64,000 nucleotides of DNA, from NCBI RefSeq assembly GCF_001583495.1, contig NZ_LQAQ01000046.1, positions 1 through 64,000 on the forward strand, given 5' to 3'. Numbering within the stretch: the stretch's first letter is position 1; the number at the start of each line of letters is the position of its first letter. Below are positions 9,274 through 16,590 of this stretch, piece after piece. This DNA is from Flammeovirga sp. SJP92 (GTDB lineage: Bacteria > Bacteroidota > Bacteroidia > Cytophagales > Flammeovirgaceae). Below the pieces are notes generated by a model. It did no database searches. It was not told the origin of the DNA and saw nothing but the letters and a program-made list of their open reading frames with translations. Made by a program: the position numbers and the translations under genes.

Positions 9274-9383
9274 AAAAAAGATAATAATGTTATGAATTAC
9301 AATATAAGCATTCCATTGTCTTCTTATTGTTTATAAGATGTAATAGTCCCTTTTTCTGTAAAGATTCAAATAAAATATCCTCT

Positions 9384-9449
9384 TGAACTTTTTGGATTGT
9401 CACATGAACTTATCAGAGTAGCTGACCGGCTATTCTTGCTCTACTTTTG
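9384..9449 (+). promoter_or_regulatory. AraC-type operator and promoter of the alkylsulfatase operon
   Basis: Direct repeats tgaactttttggatt (9384-9398) and tgaacttatcagagt (9405-9419) start 21 bp apart. A TACTTTTG -7 box (9442-9449) begins 37 bp after the second repeat starts; translation begins at 9479. The repeats closely match those before the esterase at 13990. Confidence 0.75.
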
Positions 9450-9478
9450 TATTATCAAATTACAAATAGAACAAGAAA

Positions 9479-11278
9479 ATGAAACCAACAAGAAGAAACG
9501 TATTAGCAGCCACTGTGCTTTCCGCTTTTGTATTTATGAACAATGTAAATGCCCAAGATAAAGAGGGGAAATTTAAAGATCCTTCTTTAAACTATGCAAT
9601 GGGAATAGATGTAGAATATGGTGAGGGAGCCAATGGAGGTAAAGCCCATAAGCAAGTATTCAGTGAATTAGAAGAAGTTTTTTATCAAAAGAAAGAGACT
9701 ATTGAAATTGCCAAAGACTTCTATGTAATTACTGGTGTAGGTCTTAATGCTTCATTTATCGTAGCCCCTGAGGGTGTTATTGTTTACGATGCTGGGGAAA
9801 ATAGCGAAGACGGCATCAGATATAAAGAAGAAATTCGTAAGGTAACCGACAAACCTATTAAAGCGGTAATTTATAGTCACTCTCATTATGTACATGGCAC
9901 AAAATATATTACTGATGGTGAAGAAGATGTAATGATCATCGGTCACCCAAAAGTAAACTACAACATGGCTAACAGTGGAGGAACAGGCGGTAGCTTCCCA
10001 GAGCTTCAGCCATTACAATGGGGTAGATTAATCCAGCAAGTACAAATGTACCTTCCAAAAGAAGGAGATGATAGTGCAGTAGGATTCTCATTAAATTATG
10101 AGCCAGGTGGATTCCAACCTGTTACGAAAGAAGTAGAGAATGGTGAGATGATGAACATCGCAGGACTTGATCTTCAGTTCTTTACTAAAGGTGGAAGTGA
10201 TACAGATGATTGTTTGACACTTTGGGTACCATCGAGAAATATTGCTTTCACAAACAATTTTGCTCCAATGATGCCTAACCTTTACACTCCTCGTGGTGCG
10301 GACTACAGAGATCCAGCATTCTGGGTAGAATCAATCGATGTTTTAGAGGAATTATCTCCTGAAATCTTGATCAACGTAAATGCGAGAGCAGTTGTTGGAA
10401 AAGAAGAGATTGCAAAGCGTTTGAGTGCTTATGGTGACTTCTTACGTTTGGTGATGGATCAGACATTAAGAGGTATGCTTCAAGGTAAAGGTCCTGAAGA
10501 GTTACGTGACTTTGTCAAATTGCCGGAGCACATGTTGAATACTCCTGAATTGTCTCAAAACTATGGTACATTAACTTGGTATCCTCCTTATATCGCTAAC
10601 ATTGCGATGGGATGGTGGAACGGAGATGCTTCAACAATATTGGCTCTTCCTCCAAAAGCTAGAGCAGAGCGTTTAGTACGTGCGTTAGGAGGTTATGATA
10701 AAGTAGTAGAATTAGCAAAAGAAGCACAAGAAAATAAGGAGTTGCTTTGGAGTATGGAGTTGATCAACTACTTGTTGGTATTGGATGAAAACAATCAAGA
10801 CCTTCTGAAGTGGAAAGGAGAATTAATGATCGAAACAGGTTATTCTCAAACCTCATCGATTGCTAGAGGATTCTTGTTATCTCAAGGTAGAGGTTTGACT
10901 GGTAAAGGTCCAATGCCTAAGAATATTGCTCCTCAACCATTTGAGATTGATAAAGATGCGAACAAGTTTATTGATGCTCTAAGAGTAAGAATCAATCCTG
11001 AAGCCACAGAGAACTGTGAGCATGTTATCGCCATCGAAATTACAGATAGTGACCAACAATTAGCAGGTTTCCATGTAAGAAAAGGAGTTTGTCAATATAT
11101 CGATAATATCAACGACTATAAGTTCTCTACAGAAACAACTTTGAAAATGGATAAGGAAACATTCCTAGCTTTCTTTACTAATCCTCAATCAATTGAAGAT
11201 TTAATAGAAGGCAATAAAATCCAAATAGAAGGTGAGCAATCAACAATTTCTTTATTCAAGAATTTTGATGCAATCTAA
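9479..11278 (+). CDS. Alkylsulfatase-like metallo-beta-lactamase-fold protein with altered metal motif
   Basis: A 599-residue exported protein with the domain order of SdsA1-type alkylsulfatases: signal peptide with an RR pair (possibly Tat) ending NAQ, metallo-beta-lactamase domain (about 75-330), alkylsulfatase dimerisation domain (about 340-480) and an SCP2-like C-terminal domain (about 485-599). Family members hydrolyse primary alkyl sulfates such as SDS using two zinc ions. Here the first metal motif reads H134-S-H136-Y-V138-H139, so the Asp of HxHxDH is replaced by Val, and the downstream SEAPAE-like and THTLHN-like segments also look changed. It may use one metal, act on another ester, or be a binding protein. 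It is first gene of an AraC-controlled operon with a porin and an epoxide-hydrolase-like protein. Confidence 0.82.
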   Translation: MKPTRRNVLAATVLSAFVFMNNVNAQDKEGKFKDPSLNYAMGIDVEYGEGANGGKAHKQVFSELEEVFYQKKETIEIAKDFYVITGVGLNASFIVAPEGVIVYDAGENSEDGIRYKEEIRKVTDKPIKAVIYSHSHYVHGTKYITDGEEDVMIIGHPKVNYNMANSGGTGGSFPELQPLQWGRLIQQVQMYLPKEGDDSAVGFSLNYEPGGFQPVTKEVENGEMMNIAGLDLQFFTKGGSDTDDCLTLWVPSRNIAFTNNFAPMMPNLYTPRGADYRDPAFWVESIDVLEELSPEILINVNARAVVGKEEIAKRLSAYGDFLRLVMDQTLRGMLQGKGPEELRDFVKLPEHMLNTPELSQNYGTLTWYPPYIANIAMGWWNGDASTILALPPKARAERLVRALGGYDKVVELAKEAQENKELLWSMELINYLLVLDENNQDLLKWKGELMIETGYSQTSSIARGFLLSQGRGLTGKGPMPKNIAPQPFEIDKDANKFIDALRVRINPEATENCEHVIAIEITDSDQQLAGFHVRKGVCQYIDNINDYKFSTETTLKMDKETFLAFFTNPQSIEDLIEGNKIQIEGEQSTISLFKNFDAI

Positions 11279-11294
11279 TAAATGATCTTCTCAA

Positions 11295-11327
11295 GTATGC
11301 GATGGTCGATCAAAGACTATCGCATAC
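11295..11327 (+). other. Intercistronic hairpin
   Basis: A 13-bp stem with one G-U pair (11295-11307 with 11315-11327) and a 7-nt loop sits between the alkylsulfatase-like gene and the porin gene. No T-run follows, so it is more likely to affect mRNA stability or read-through ratio than to terminate fully. Confidence 0.65.
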
Positions 11328-11423
11328 ATCTACTAAAATGTAAAGAGCCTTCGTCTACATTTATTCGGATAGCTTATTACATATAATATTCCTACAAAAT
11401 CAAAGATATAAACCAACAATAAA

Positions 11424-12827
11424 GTGAAATCTATTATAAAACCAATAATAAAGTCTCTGCTGATATCTGTATTCGTCTCAGGAACTTTTATCAATCAATC
11501 TTATGCTCAAAACAAACAAAAGGATATAAGATACGACTCAGATACTCTACCACATTATCCTAATCTTGATGGCTTAACACCAGAACAGCCTAGAGATATT
11601 AAAACAGATTTGAACCATAGTTTTCCGGAACCTGGTGCAATCGTTAATATGAAGATTGGGCCTTATTTTAAATGGAAAGAAGAGTTGTACGAAAAAACGG
11701 GAATTCAAATTGGAGCCAGTTATCACAATGTCTTCTCTATTGTTCCAAAGTCTCATTTAAAATTTCCTCAAATGGGTAACACTGCAGGTGCAGGAGTATT
11801 TGCCATGGATTTTAAATGGACTCCAATTAATAAAGGAAAAGATTGGGAAGGTAGCCTTAATGTGATTATGGATGTAAGACATGGTTATGGCGATATCTCA
11901 CCAATGTTTATTTTAGTATCGACTGGTGTTGGTGGTGGAGTTGACATGACTAACGTTTGGAACGGCGTTACTTTGCCTTTCGTGTTCTGGGAACAAAAAT
12001 TTAAAAAAGATCGTGCATGGATTAGAGCGGGTTATATTTCTCCTTTAGGCGTGTTAGACTTTAACCGATTCAAAGATAACAGGGTAGCCTTTTCGAATAG
12101 TGCCAATACAGTGCCTTGGCATGTTTTACCAATGGGAGCATCTTCAGTAGGTGTCGCTTTTAACTGGAAACCAATTGCAGATTCAGAACTTTATGTTTCA
12201 GGTATTGTCCAAGATAACAACCAGATTGGTGGTATCATCGACTGGGGTGGATTAAGACACGGAACTGTGGTGGCAGGTCTAGAAGTGGGTAAACATTGGG
12301 TGCGTGGAGCAAACGATTTTGATCACCTTCATGCTACAGTAATGTGGACTGATAGAGCTGCAGAAACACTATATTCAGATTTTTCTGAGCCAGGTTGGTC
12401 AGTGAAAGTACACGGTAGTAAGCAATGGGGAAATGTGGTAGGTTTTGCCAATGGTGCTTGGAGTAATATTACAGGTGGTGCAGCAGGTGCAGCCACTTTA
12501 TCAGATATCGTTGCGTCTGCAGGTGTTGCACTCTTACAACCTTTCAATATTCAAGGTGAGTTAAACTTTGCAGTGAACTATTCAAGAATTAACCCTAGAA
12601 ATGTAGATAAACTGAATAACCCTACAACAGAGGATGAGAAATTCTTAAGTACTTTGTTAGGACCTGTACGTTCAGAAGGTCAATGGCAAGCAGAGGTATA
12701 TTGGAAAATGTTACTTTTCCCAGATATGTGGTTAACGCCAGGAGCACAGTTTGTAATGAACCCATCGTTCAACCCCGCAAACAACTTTGTATTTGCTCCT
12801 ACGATCAAAGCGAGATACTTCTTTTAA
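11424..12827 (+). CDS. OprB-like carbohydrate-selective porin
   Basis: A 467-residue outer-membrane protein: signal peptide ending SYAQ, then a long beta-rich sequence with alternating aromatic residues and a terminal RYFF typical of outer-membrane barrels. The early segment YEKTGIQIGASYHNVF resembles the opening strand of OprB-type porins, which let sugars and other small solutes diffuse in. The exact family is my estimate. It lies between the alkylsulfatase-like gene and an alpha/beta hydrolase gene on the same strand and probably shares their promoter at 9442, so it may import the substrate or product of those enzymes. Confidence 0.72.
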   Translation: MKSIIKPIIKSLLISVFVSGTFINQSYAQNKQKDIRYDSDTLPHYPNLDGLTPEQPRDIKTDLNHSFPEPGAIVNMKIGPYFKWKEELYEKTGIQIGASYHNVFSIVPKSHLKFPQMGNTAGAGVFAMDFKWTPINKGKDWEGSLNVIMDVRHGYGDISPMFILVSTGVGGGVDMTNVWNGVTLPFVFWEQKFKKDRAWIRAGYISPLGVLDFNRFKDNRVAFSNSANTVPWHVLPMGASSVGVAFNWKPIADSELYVSGIVQDNNQIGGIIDWGGLRHGTVVAGLEVGKHWVRGANDFDHLHATVMWTDRAAETLYSDFSEPGWSVKVHGSKQWGNVVGFANGAWSNITGGAAGAATLSDIVASAGVALLQPFNIQGELNFAVNYSRINPRNVDKLNNPTTEDEKFLSTLLGPVRSEGQWQAEVYWKMLLFPDMWLTPGAQFVMNPSFNPANNFVFAPTIKARYFF

Positions 12828-12858
12828 CAGAAAACAATTTTTAAACCAAAAATATATC

Positions 12859-13695
12859 ATGATGAAATATCAAAAAAAGTCAGAAATTATTAATGGAATT
12901 AACCTTAAGTATGTTTATGAAGGAGAAGGGCCAGCAGTATTATTATTACATGGATTTCCGGACTCAGCAGAATTATGGGAAAATCAAATAGGACCTTTAG
13001 TAGATGCTGGTTATTCAGTAATTGCTCCAGATCAACGTGGATTTGGTGATAGTGAATTATTAGAAGGAGTTGAACATTATACTATAGATAAAATCGCAGC
13101 TGATGCTTTAGCATTGATGGATCATTTAGGGGTTCAAAAAGCAAGATTAGTAGGCCATGATTTCGGAGCATTTGTAGGCTGGTATTTAGCCACTGTTCAT
13201 GCAGATCGTTTTGAGTGTTATATGCCATTATCTGTTGGTCATCCAAACTCTTATGCAAAGGCGGGTATTCGTCAGAAACAATTAGGATGGTATGCATTAT
13301 TCTATCAATTCGAAGGAATTGCAGAAACCATGTTAGCGAAAGATGATTGGGCATTGTTCAGAGCCTTTGTAGAAAATCACCCAGGTGCTGAAACATGGAT
13401 CAAAGACCTTTCACGTCCAGGAAGAATGACAGCTGGTTTAAACTGGTATAGAGCCAATTTTATGGCAGCATTCTCAGGTGAGCTACCATTACCAAATGCA
13501 ACAATCCCCGTACAAGCAGTTTGGAGTACAGGAGACATGGCATTAGCTGAAGAACAAATGGCTGGAACAGCAGAATTTGTAAACGGCGATTTTAAGTATC
13601 ATACATTCGAAGGTGTAAGCCACTGGATTACAATGGACGCTTCTGATAAATTAAATCCAATTATTTTGGATTTCCTAAAAGACTATATTGGATAA
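12859..13695 (+). CDS. Alpha/beta hydrolase, epoxide hydrolase/dehalogenase-like
   Basis: A 278-residue alpha/beta hydrolase without signal peptide, so cytoplasmic. The oxyanion motif HGFP is at 31-34, the nucleophile is Asp101 in GHDFGA, and the general base is His255 in GVSHW. An aspartate nucleophile is the mark of epoxide hydrolases and haloalkane dehalogenases, not esterases. I place the start at 12859 (or 12862): the open frame continues upstream to 12787 but that part overlaps the porin gene and has no family match. The gap to the porin is 31 bp, so the two are cotranscribed. Epoxide hydrolysis is the likelier role; the substrate is unknown. Confidence 0.85.
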   Translation: MMKYQKKSEIINGINLKYVYEGEGPAVLLLHGFPDSAELWENQIGPLVDAGYSVIAPDQRGFGDSELLEGVEHYTIDKIAADALALMDHLGVQKARLVGHDFGAFVGWYLATVHADRFECYMPLSVGHPNSYAKAGIRQKQLGWYALFYQFEGIAETMLAKDDWALFRAFVENHPGAETWIKDLSRPGRMTAGLNWYRANFMAAFSGELPLPNATIPVQAVWSTGDMALAEEQMAGTAEFVNGDFKYHTFEGVSHWITMDASDKLNPIILDFLKDYIG

Positions 13696-13710
13696 TTAGT
13701 TGAATGATAG

Positions 13711-13744
13711 TGAACAGCTTTTACTTTCGAGTAAGAGTTGTTCA
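13711..13744 (+). terminator. Terminator-like hairpin after the alkylsulfatase operon
   Basis: A 15-bp stem with two wobble pairs and a TTCG tetraloop (13711-13725 with 13730-13744) lies just after the hydrolase stop codon. No strong T-run follows, so termination may need the second hairpin downstream. Confidence 0.6.
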
Positions 13745-13830
13745 GTTCATCAAAAAATAGTCAAAATAACATAGCATTTTCGTTCTACCTGTATAAAGGA
13801 TAAATTAATTTTGCAGGAATATAATATATG

Positions 13831-13867
13831 AATCACTATTTATGTTTTGCATAGATAGTGATTTTTC
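13831..13867 (+). terminator. Rho-independent terminator
   Basis: A 9-bp stem (13831-13839 with 13855-13863) followed by TTTTT-rich sequence ends just before the operator at 13888. It would insulate the esterase promoter from upstream transcription. Confidence 0.65.
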
Positions 13868-13887
13868 ATTTTACTGAGCACATATTT

Positions 13888-13953
13888 TGAGCGTTTTGGA
13901 TCATTGCATGAACTGATAAGAAGTAAATTATGATGCTTGGATATATAAATTTG
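13888..13953 (+). promoter_or_regulatory. AraC-type operator and promoter of the HSL esterase
   Basis: Direct repeats tgagcgttttggatc (13888-13902) and tgaactgataagaag (13909-13923) start 21 bp apart; TAAATTTG (13946-13953) begins 37 bp after the second. No AraC gene is adjacent on this side; the repeats resemble those at 9384, pointing to control by the AraC at 8290. Confidence 0.7.
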
Positions 13954-13989
13954 TAGCATCAATACAATCAAAAAAATCACAAATAGAAC

Positions 13990-15060
13990 ATGAGAAAAAT
14001 ATTTAAATCAATAGAACAATTGAAAGTATTAGTATTAACTTTATTTGCTTTAAATTTTGTTGCTATGATATCACATGGACAAGAATCAAAATCACCAGAA
14101 GTAGATATTAGAAATTATGCTGCTTCTACAGTTTCTGAAAGTTGGGGTAATATCTTTAAAAATACTCCTGATCCTTCAGCGGGACCTAATGCTCCAACTG
14201 CAGATAACATTGAAGGTTGGAAACAGTTGAATGCCATAATGTCTAAAGTTGCATTTGGACGAGAAGCAGATGTGAAGGAAAAGTATCAAATCACTGTTGA
14301 GGAACAAGAAATTGGTGGCGTTCGAGTTTTAGAGATTACTCCGAAAGGATGGAAAGAAGACGGAAAACGTTTGATTTACACTCACGGTGGTGGCTATACT
14401 ATGTTTAGTGCTGATAACACAATTACAAGTGCTGCCCTAGCTGCAAATGCAACAGGAATGAAAGTGATTTCTGTTGATTATACAGTCGCACCAAATGCTC
14501 AATGGAAAGAAATTACAGGTGAAGTAGTGAATGTGTTCAAAGGTTTGAATGCACAAGGATTCACTATGGAAAACATCGGTATTTTCGGTGACTCTGCAGG
14601 TGGAGGGCTTGTAGGAGGATCTGTTTTGAGATTAAGAGATGAAGGTCTTGGTATGCCAGCAGTTGTTGTCCTTTGGTCTCCTTGGGCGGATATAACTGAA
14701 ACAGGAGATACATACATGACGCTAAAACATGCAGAATCAAACTATGTTTATGAAAAGGTTTTAGGTCCTTCTGCTGATGCTTATGCAGCTCCTCAAGATC
14801 AAAAGCATCCTTATGTTTCTCCAGTGTATGGCGATTTCACAAAAGGTTTCCCACCTACATTAATCCAAGGAGGTACAAGAGAAATCTTCCTAAGTAACTT
14901 TGTACGTTTATACCAAGCGATGGATATGGCAGGTCAGACTGTAACTTTGGATATTTATGAAGGAATGCCTCACGTATTCCAAATTAAATCTACTGAATCA
15001 ACTGAAACTAAAGTTGCTGTAGAAAAGATGGCGAAGTATATTCAGAAACACATGAATTAA
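13990..15060 (+). CDS. Alpha/beta hydrolase fold-3 esterase (HSL family), exported
   Basis: A 356-residue exported esterase/lipase of the hormone-sensitive-lipase family. A signal peptide of about 30 residues (ending SHG) precedes the mature enzyme. Oxyanion motif HGGG at 132-135, nucleophile S202 in FGDSAGGG, and catalytic His328 in PHVF. The family hydrolyses short to medium acyl esters. It is preceded by its own AraC-type promoter and two terminators, so it forms a one-gene unit, and repeat unit III follows its stop codon within 15 bp. The physiological substrate is not evident. Confidence 0.9.
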   Translation: MRKIFKSIEQLKVLVLTLFALNFVAMISHGQESKSPEVDIRNYAASTVSESWGNIFKNTPDPSAGPNAPTADNIEGWKQLNAIMSKVAFGREADVKEKYQITVEEQEIGGVRVLEITPKGWKEDGKRLIYTHGGGYTMFSADNTITSAALAANATGMKVISVDYTVAPNAQWKEITGEVVNVFKGLNAQGFTMENIGIFGDSAGGGLVGGSVLRLRDEGLGMPAVVVLWSPWADITETGDTYMTLKHAESNYVYEKVLGPSADAYAAPQDQKHPYVSPVYGDFTKGFPPTLIQGGTREIFLSNFVRLYQAMDMAGQTVTLDIYEGMPHVFQIKSTESTETKVAVEKMAKYIQKHMN

Positions 15061-15072
15061 TTCCAATACCAC

Positions 15073-15253
15073 GTAGGGGTAGACCTATGTGTCTACCCGC
15101 TGAACCACAATACAAACCATAATTAAATCCCAATGAAATGATCAATAACAATCCAAAAATCCGATTGTCATTGATCATTTCACATAATAATTTAACTGAT
15201 TTTTTGTGGCCCTGATTGTGGTACAGTGGGCAGACACATAGGTCTGCCCCTAT
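15073..15253. repeat. REP-bounded repeat unit III (BIME-like)
   Basis: Left element: GTAG 15073-15076, stem GGGTAGAC 15077-15084, loop CTATGT, stem GTCTACCC 15091-15098. Right element: stem 15228-15235/15242-15249 with foot CTAT (15250-15253), i.e. ATAG in place of GTAG. The left stem carries the paired C-to-T and G-to-A change also seen in unit I. The right foot provides the TAG stop of the AraC gene. Confidence 0.9.
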
Positions 15254-16227
15254 GGGATAATATCTTTAGGACTAACACCTTTGATTTTCTTAAACATTGT
15301 AGAGAATTTTGAAGGAGTTTCATACCCTAAATCAATACTTACTTCAAGCACTGAATACTTACCGCTTTTTAATCGTTTATACGCTTCTTCCATTTTAGCT
15401 TGAATTCGATACTGCGTAATATTTGTATCAAAAAGAGTTTTAAAGTCTCTTTTAAGCTTTGATGTACTCACACCAAATTCTTCCGCAATTTCATTTAAAG
15501 AAATTTTCTGATCGAAGTTGGTGACCAATTTTTGTCTTATTTGTAATAGTCTTTGGTAATCACTAGAGTGAAGTCCTTTCAACTCATCCTTATGAATTAA
15601 CGAAATGACGTATTCTATTAAAATGGCCAATACCTCTATTCCTTTAGAGAGAAGGTAAGGAGTTTTGAGCTTTTGATTAGTTTTATAAAGGAACATTTGT
15701 TCAAGGAGTGAGATCAACTCTACAGGTAAAGAGGTGTGATACCCGATGCCATCATCATTGGGAAACATTTTTTCTATCTCATGATATATTTCCGGCATGA
15801 TTCCTTTGAATACTTGTTTGGTGATTCGTACACCCACTGATTGATAGTGTTTGTCAGCAGGTACATAGGCATCAATAGGGAATAAACCATTATGGATGAT
15901 CACGTTTTTGGCAGAGTCGGATTTTAATACTTCTTGCTTTTTATTAAATAATTGAACGACTTCACCTTTGATAATCATATTGATATGTATCAGGTCAGGG
16001 TCTCCATCTGGAATTCTATCAATGTTTGCATCAACTGGATTATAATAGTCAATAAGAATCACTTCAAACCCATTCCAAAAATTGAAAAAGTCAAACTCAA
16101 TCTTAGATCTCCCTTTTTTATATCTATACTGATGTTCATTGATCAGATTACCACCAATTTTTTCTAATAATGTTTCAACTACGCTAAAGGTCATCCCTTC
16201 CTTAAAAGTGAGTTCAAACTTCTCCAT
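15250..16227 (-). CDS. AraC family transcriptional regulator
   Basis: A 325-residue AraC paralog. The C-terminal DNA-binding domain (about 230-325) has the shared first recognition helix TSKLKRDFKTLF and a second helix TPSKFSTMFKK. It diverges from the sulfatase at 16591 across a 363-bp gap with a two-repeat operator at 16329, so it is the presumed activator of that sulfatase. The protein ends KDIIP; its TAG stop (15252-15250) lies in the foot of repeat unit III, three or so residues earlier than in the longer paralogs at 8290 and 33711. Confidence 0.92.
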   Translation of the reverse strand: MEKFELTFKEGMTFSVVETLLEKIGGNLINEHQYRYKKGRSKIEFDFFNFWNGFEVILIDYYNPVDANIDRIPDGDPDLIHINMIIKGEVVQLFNKKQEVLKSDSAKNVIIHNGLFPIDAYVPADKHYQSVGVRITKQVFKGIMPEIYHEIEKMFPNDDGIGYHTSLPVELISLLEQMFLYKTNQKLKTPYLLSKGIEVLAILIEYVISLIHKDELKGLHSSDYQRLLQIRQKLVTNFDQKISLNEIAEEFGVSTSKLKRDFKTLFDTNITQYRIQAKMEEAYKRLKSGKYSVLEVSIDLGYETPSKFSTMFKKIKGVSPKDIIP

Positions 16228-16328
16228 GCTCTGCTTTCAATTAGTTAGAGTATAAAGATATCTTATCCAAGTAGATTTTAAAACCTTCTGAAAGTTGTAT
16301 TTAAAGAAATTTTCAGAAAAAATAAACT

Positions 16329-16394
16329 TGATCTATCACGGATACTGAATGATCTGTGAGGGCATGAATTCCATTTTTTCACCCACTACTTTTG
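16329..16394 (+). promoter_or_regulatory. AraC-type operator and promoter of the second sulfatase
   Basis: Direct repeats tgatctatcacggat (16329-16343) and tgatctgtgagggca (16350-16364) start 21 bp apart; TACTTTTG (16387-16394) begins 37 bp after the second. The start codon is at 16591, so the leader is unusually long, about 190 nt, and includes a small hairpin near 16534-16551. Confidence 0.75.
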
Positions 16395-16590
16395 TATCAT
16401 AAAGTTTACAAATTGATAGTCGAATAATTACCCTCTATTAATTCTCATATCATTACAAAATTTATGTAGAATCTATACTAAGATACATTAGTTGTGGTAG
16501 GATTGGTACATCATGACATCAATTCAACAAAGATGAAAGCTCATCTTTCAACCAAAAAATATTTCTAAAAATTAACCTACAATCAGAAGA

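Noticed and set aside
12787-12858. N-terminal extension of the epoxide-hydrolase-like protein
   Set aside because: It overlaps the end of the porin gene, and the family match begins at residue MMKYQ; the start at 12859 is preferred.
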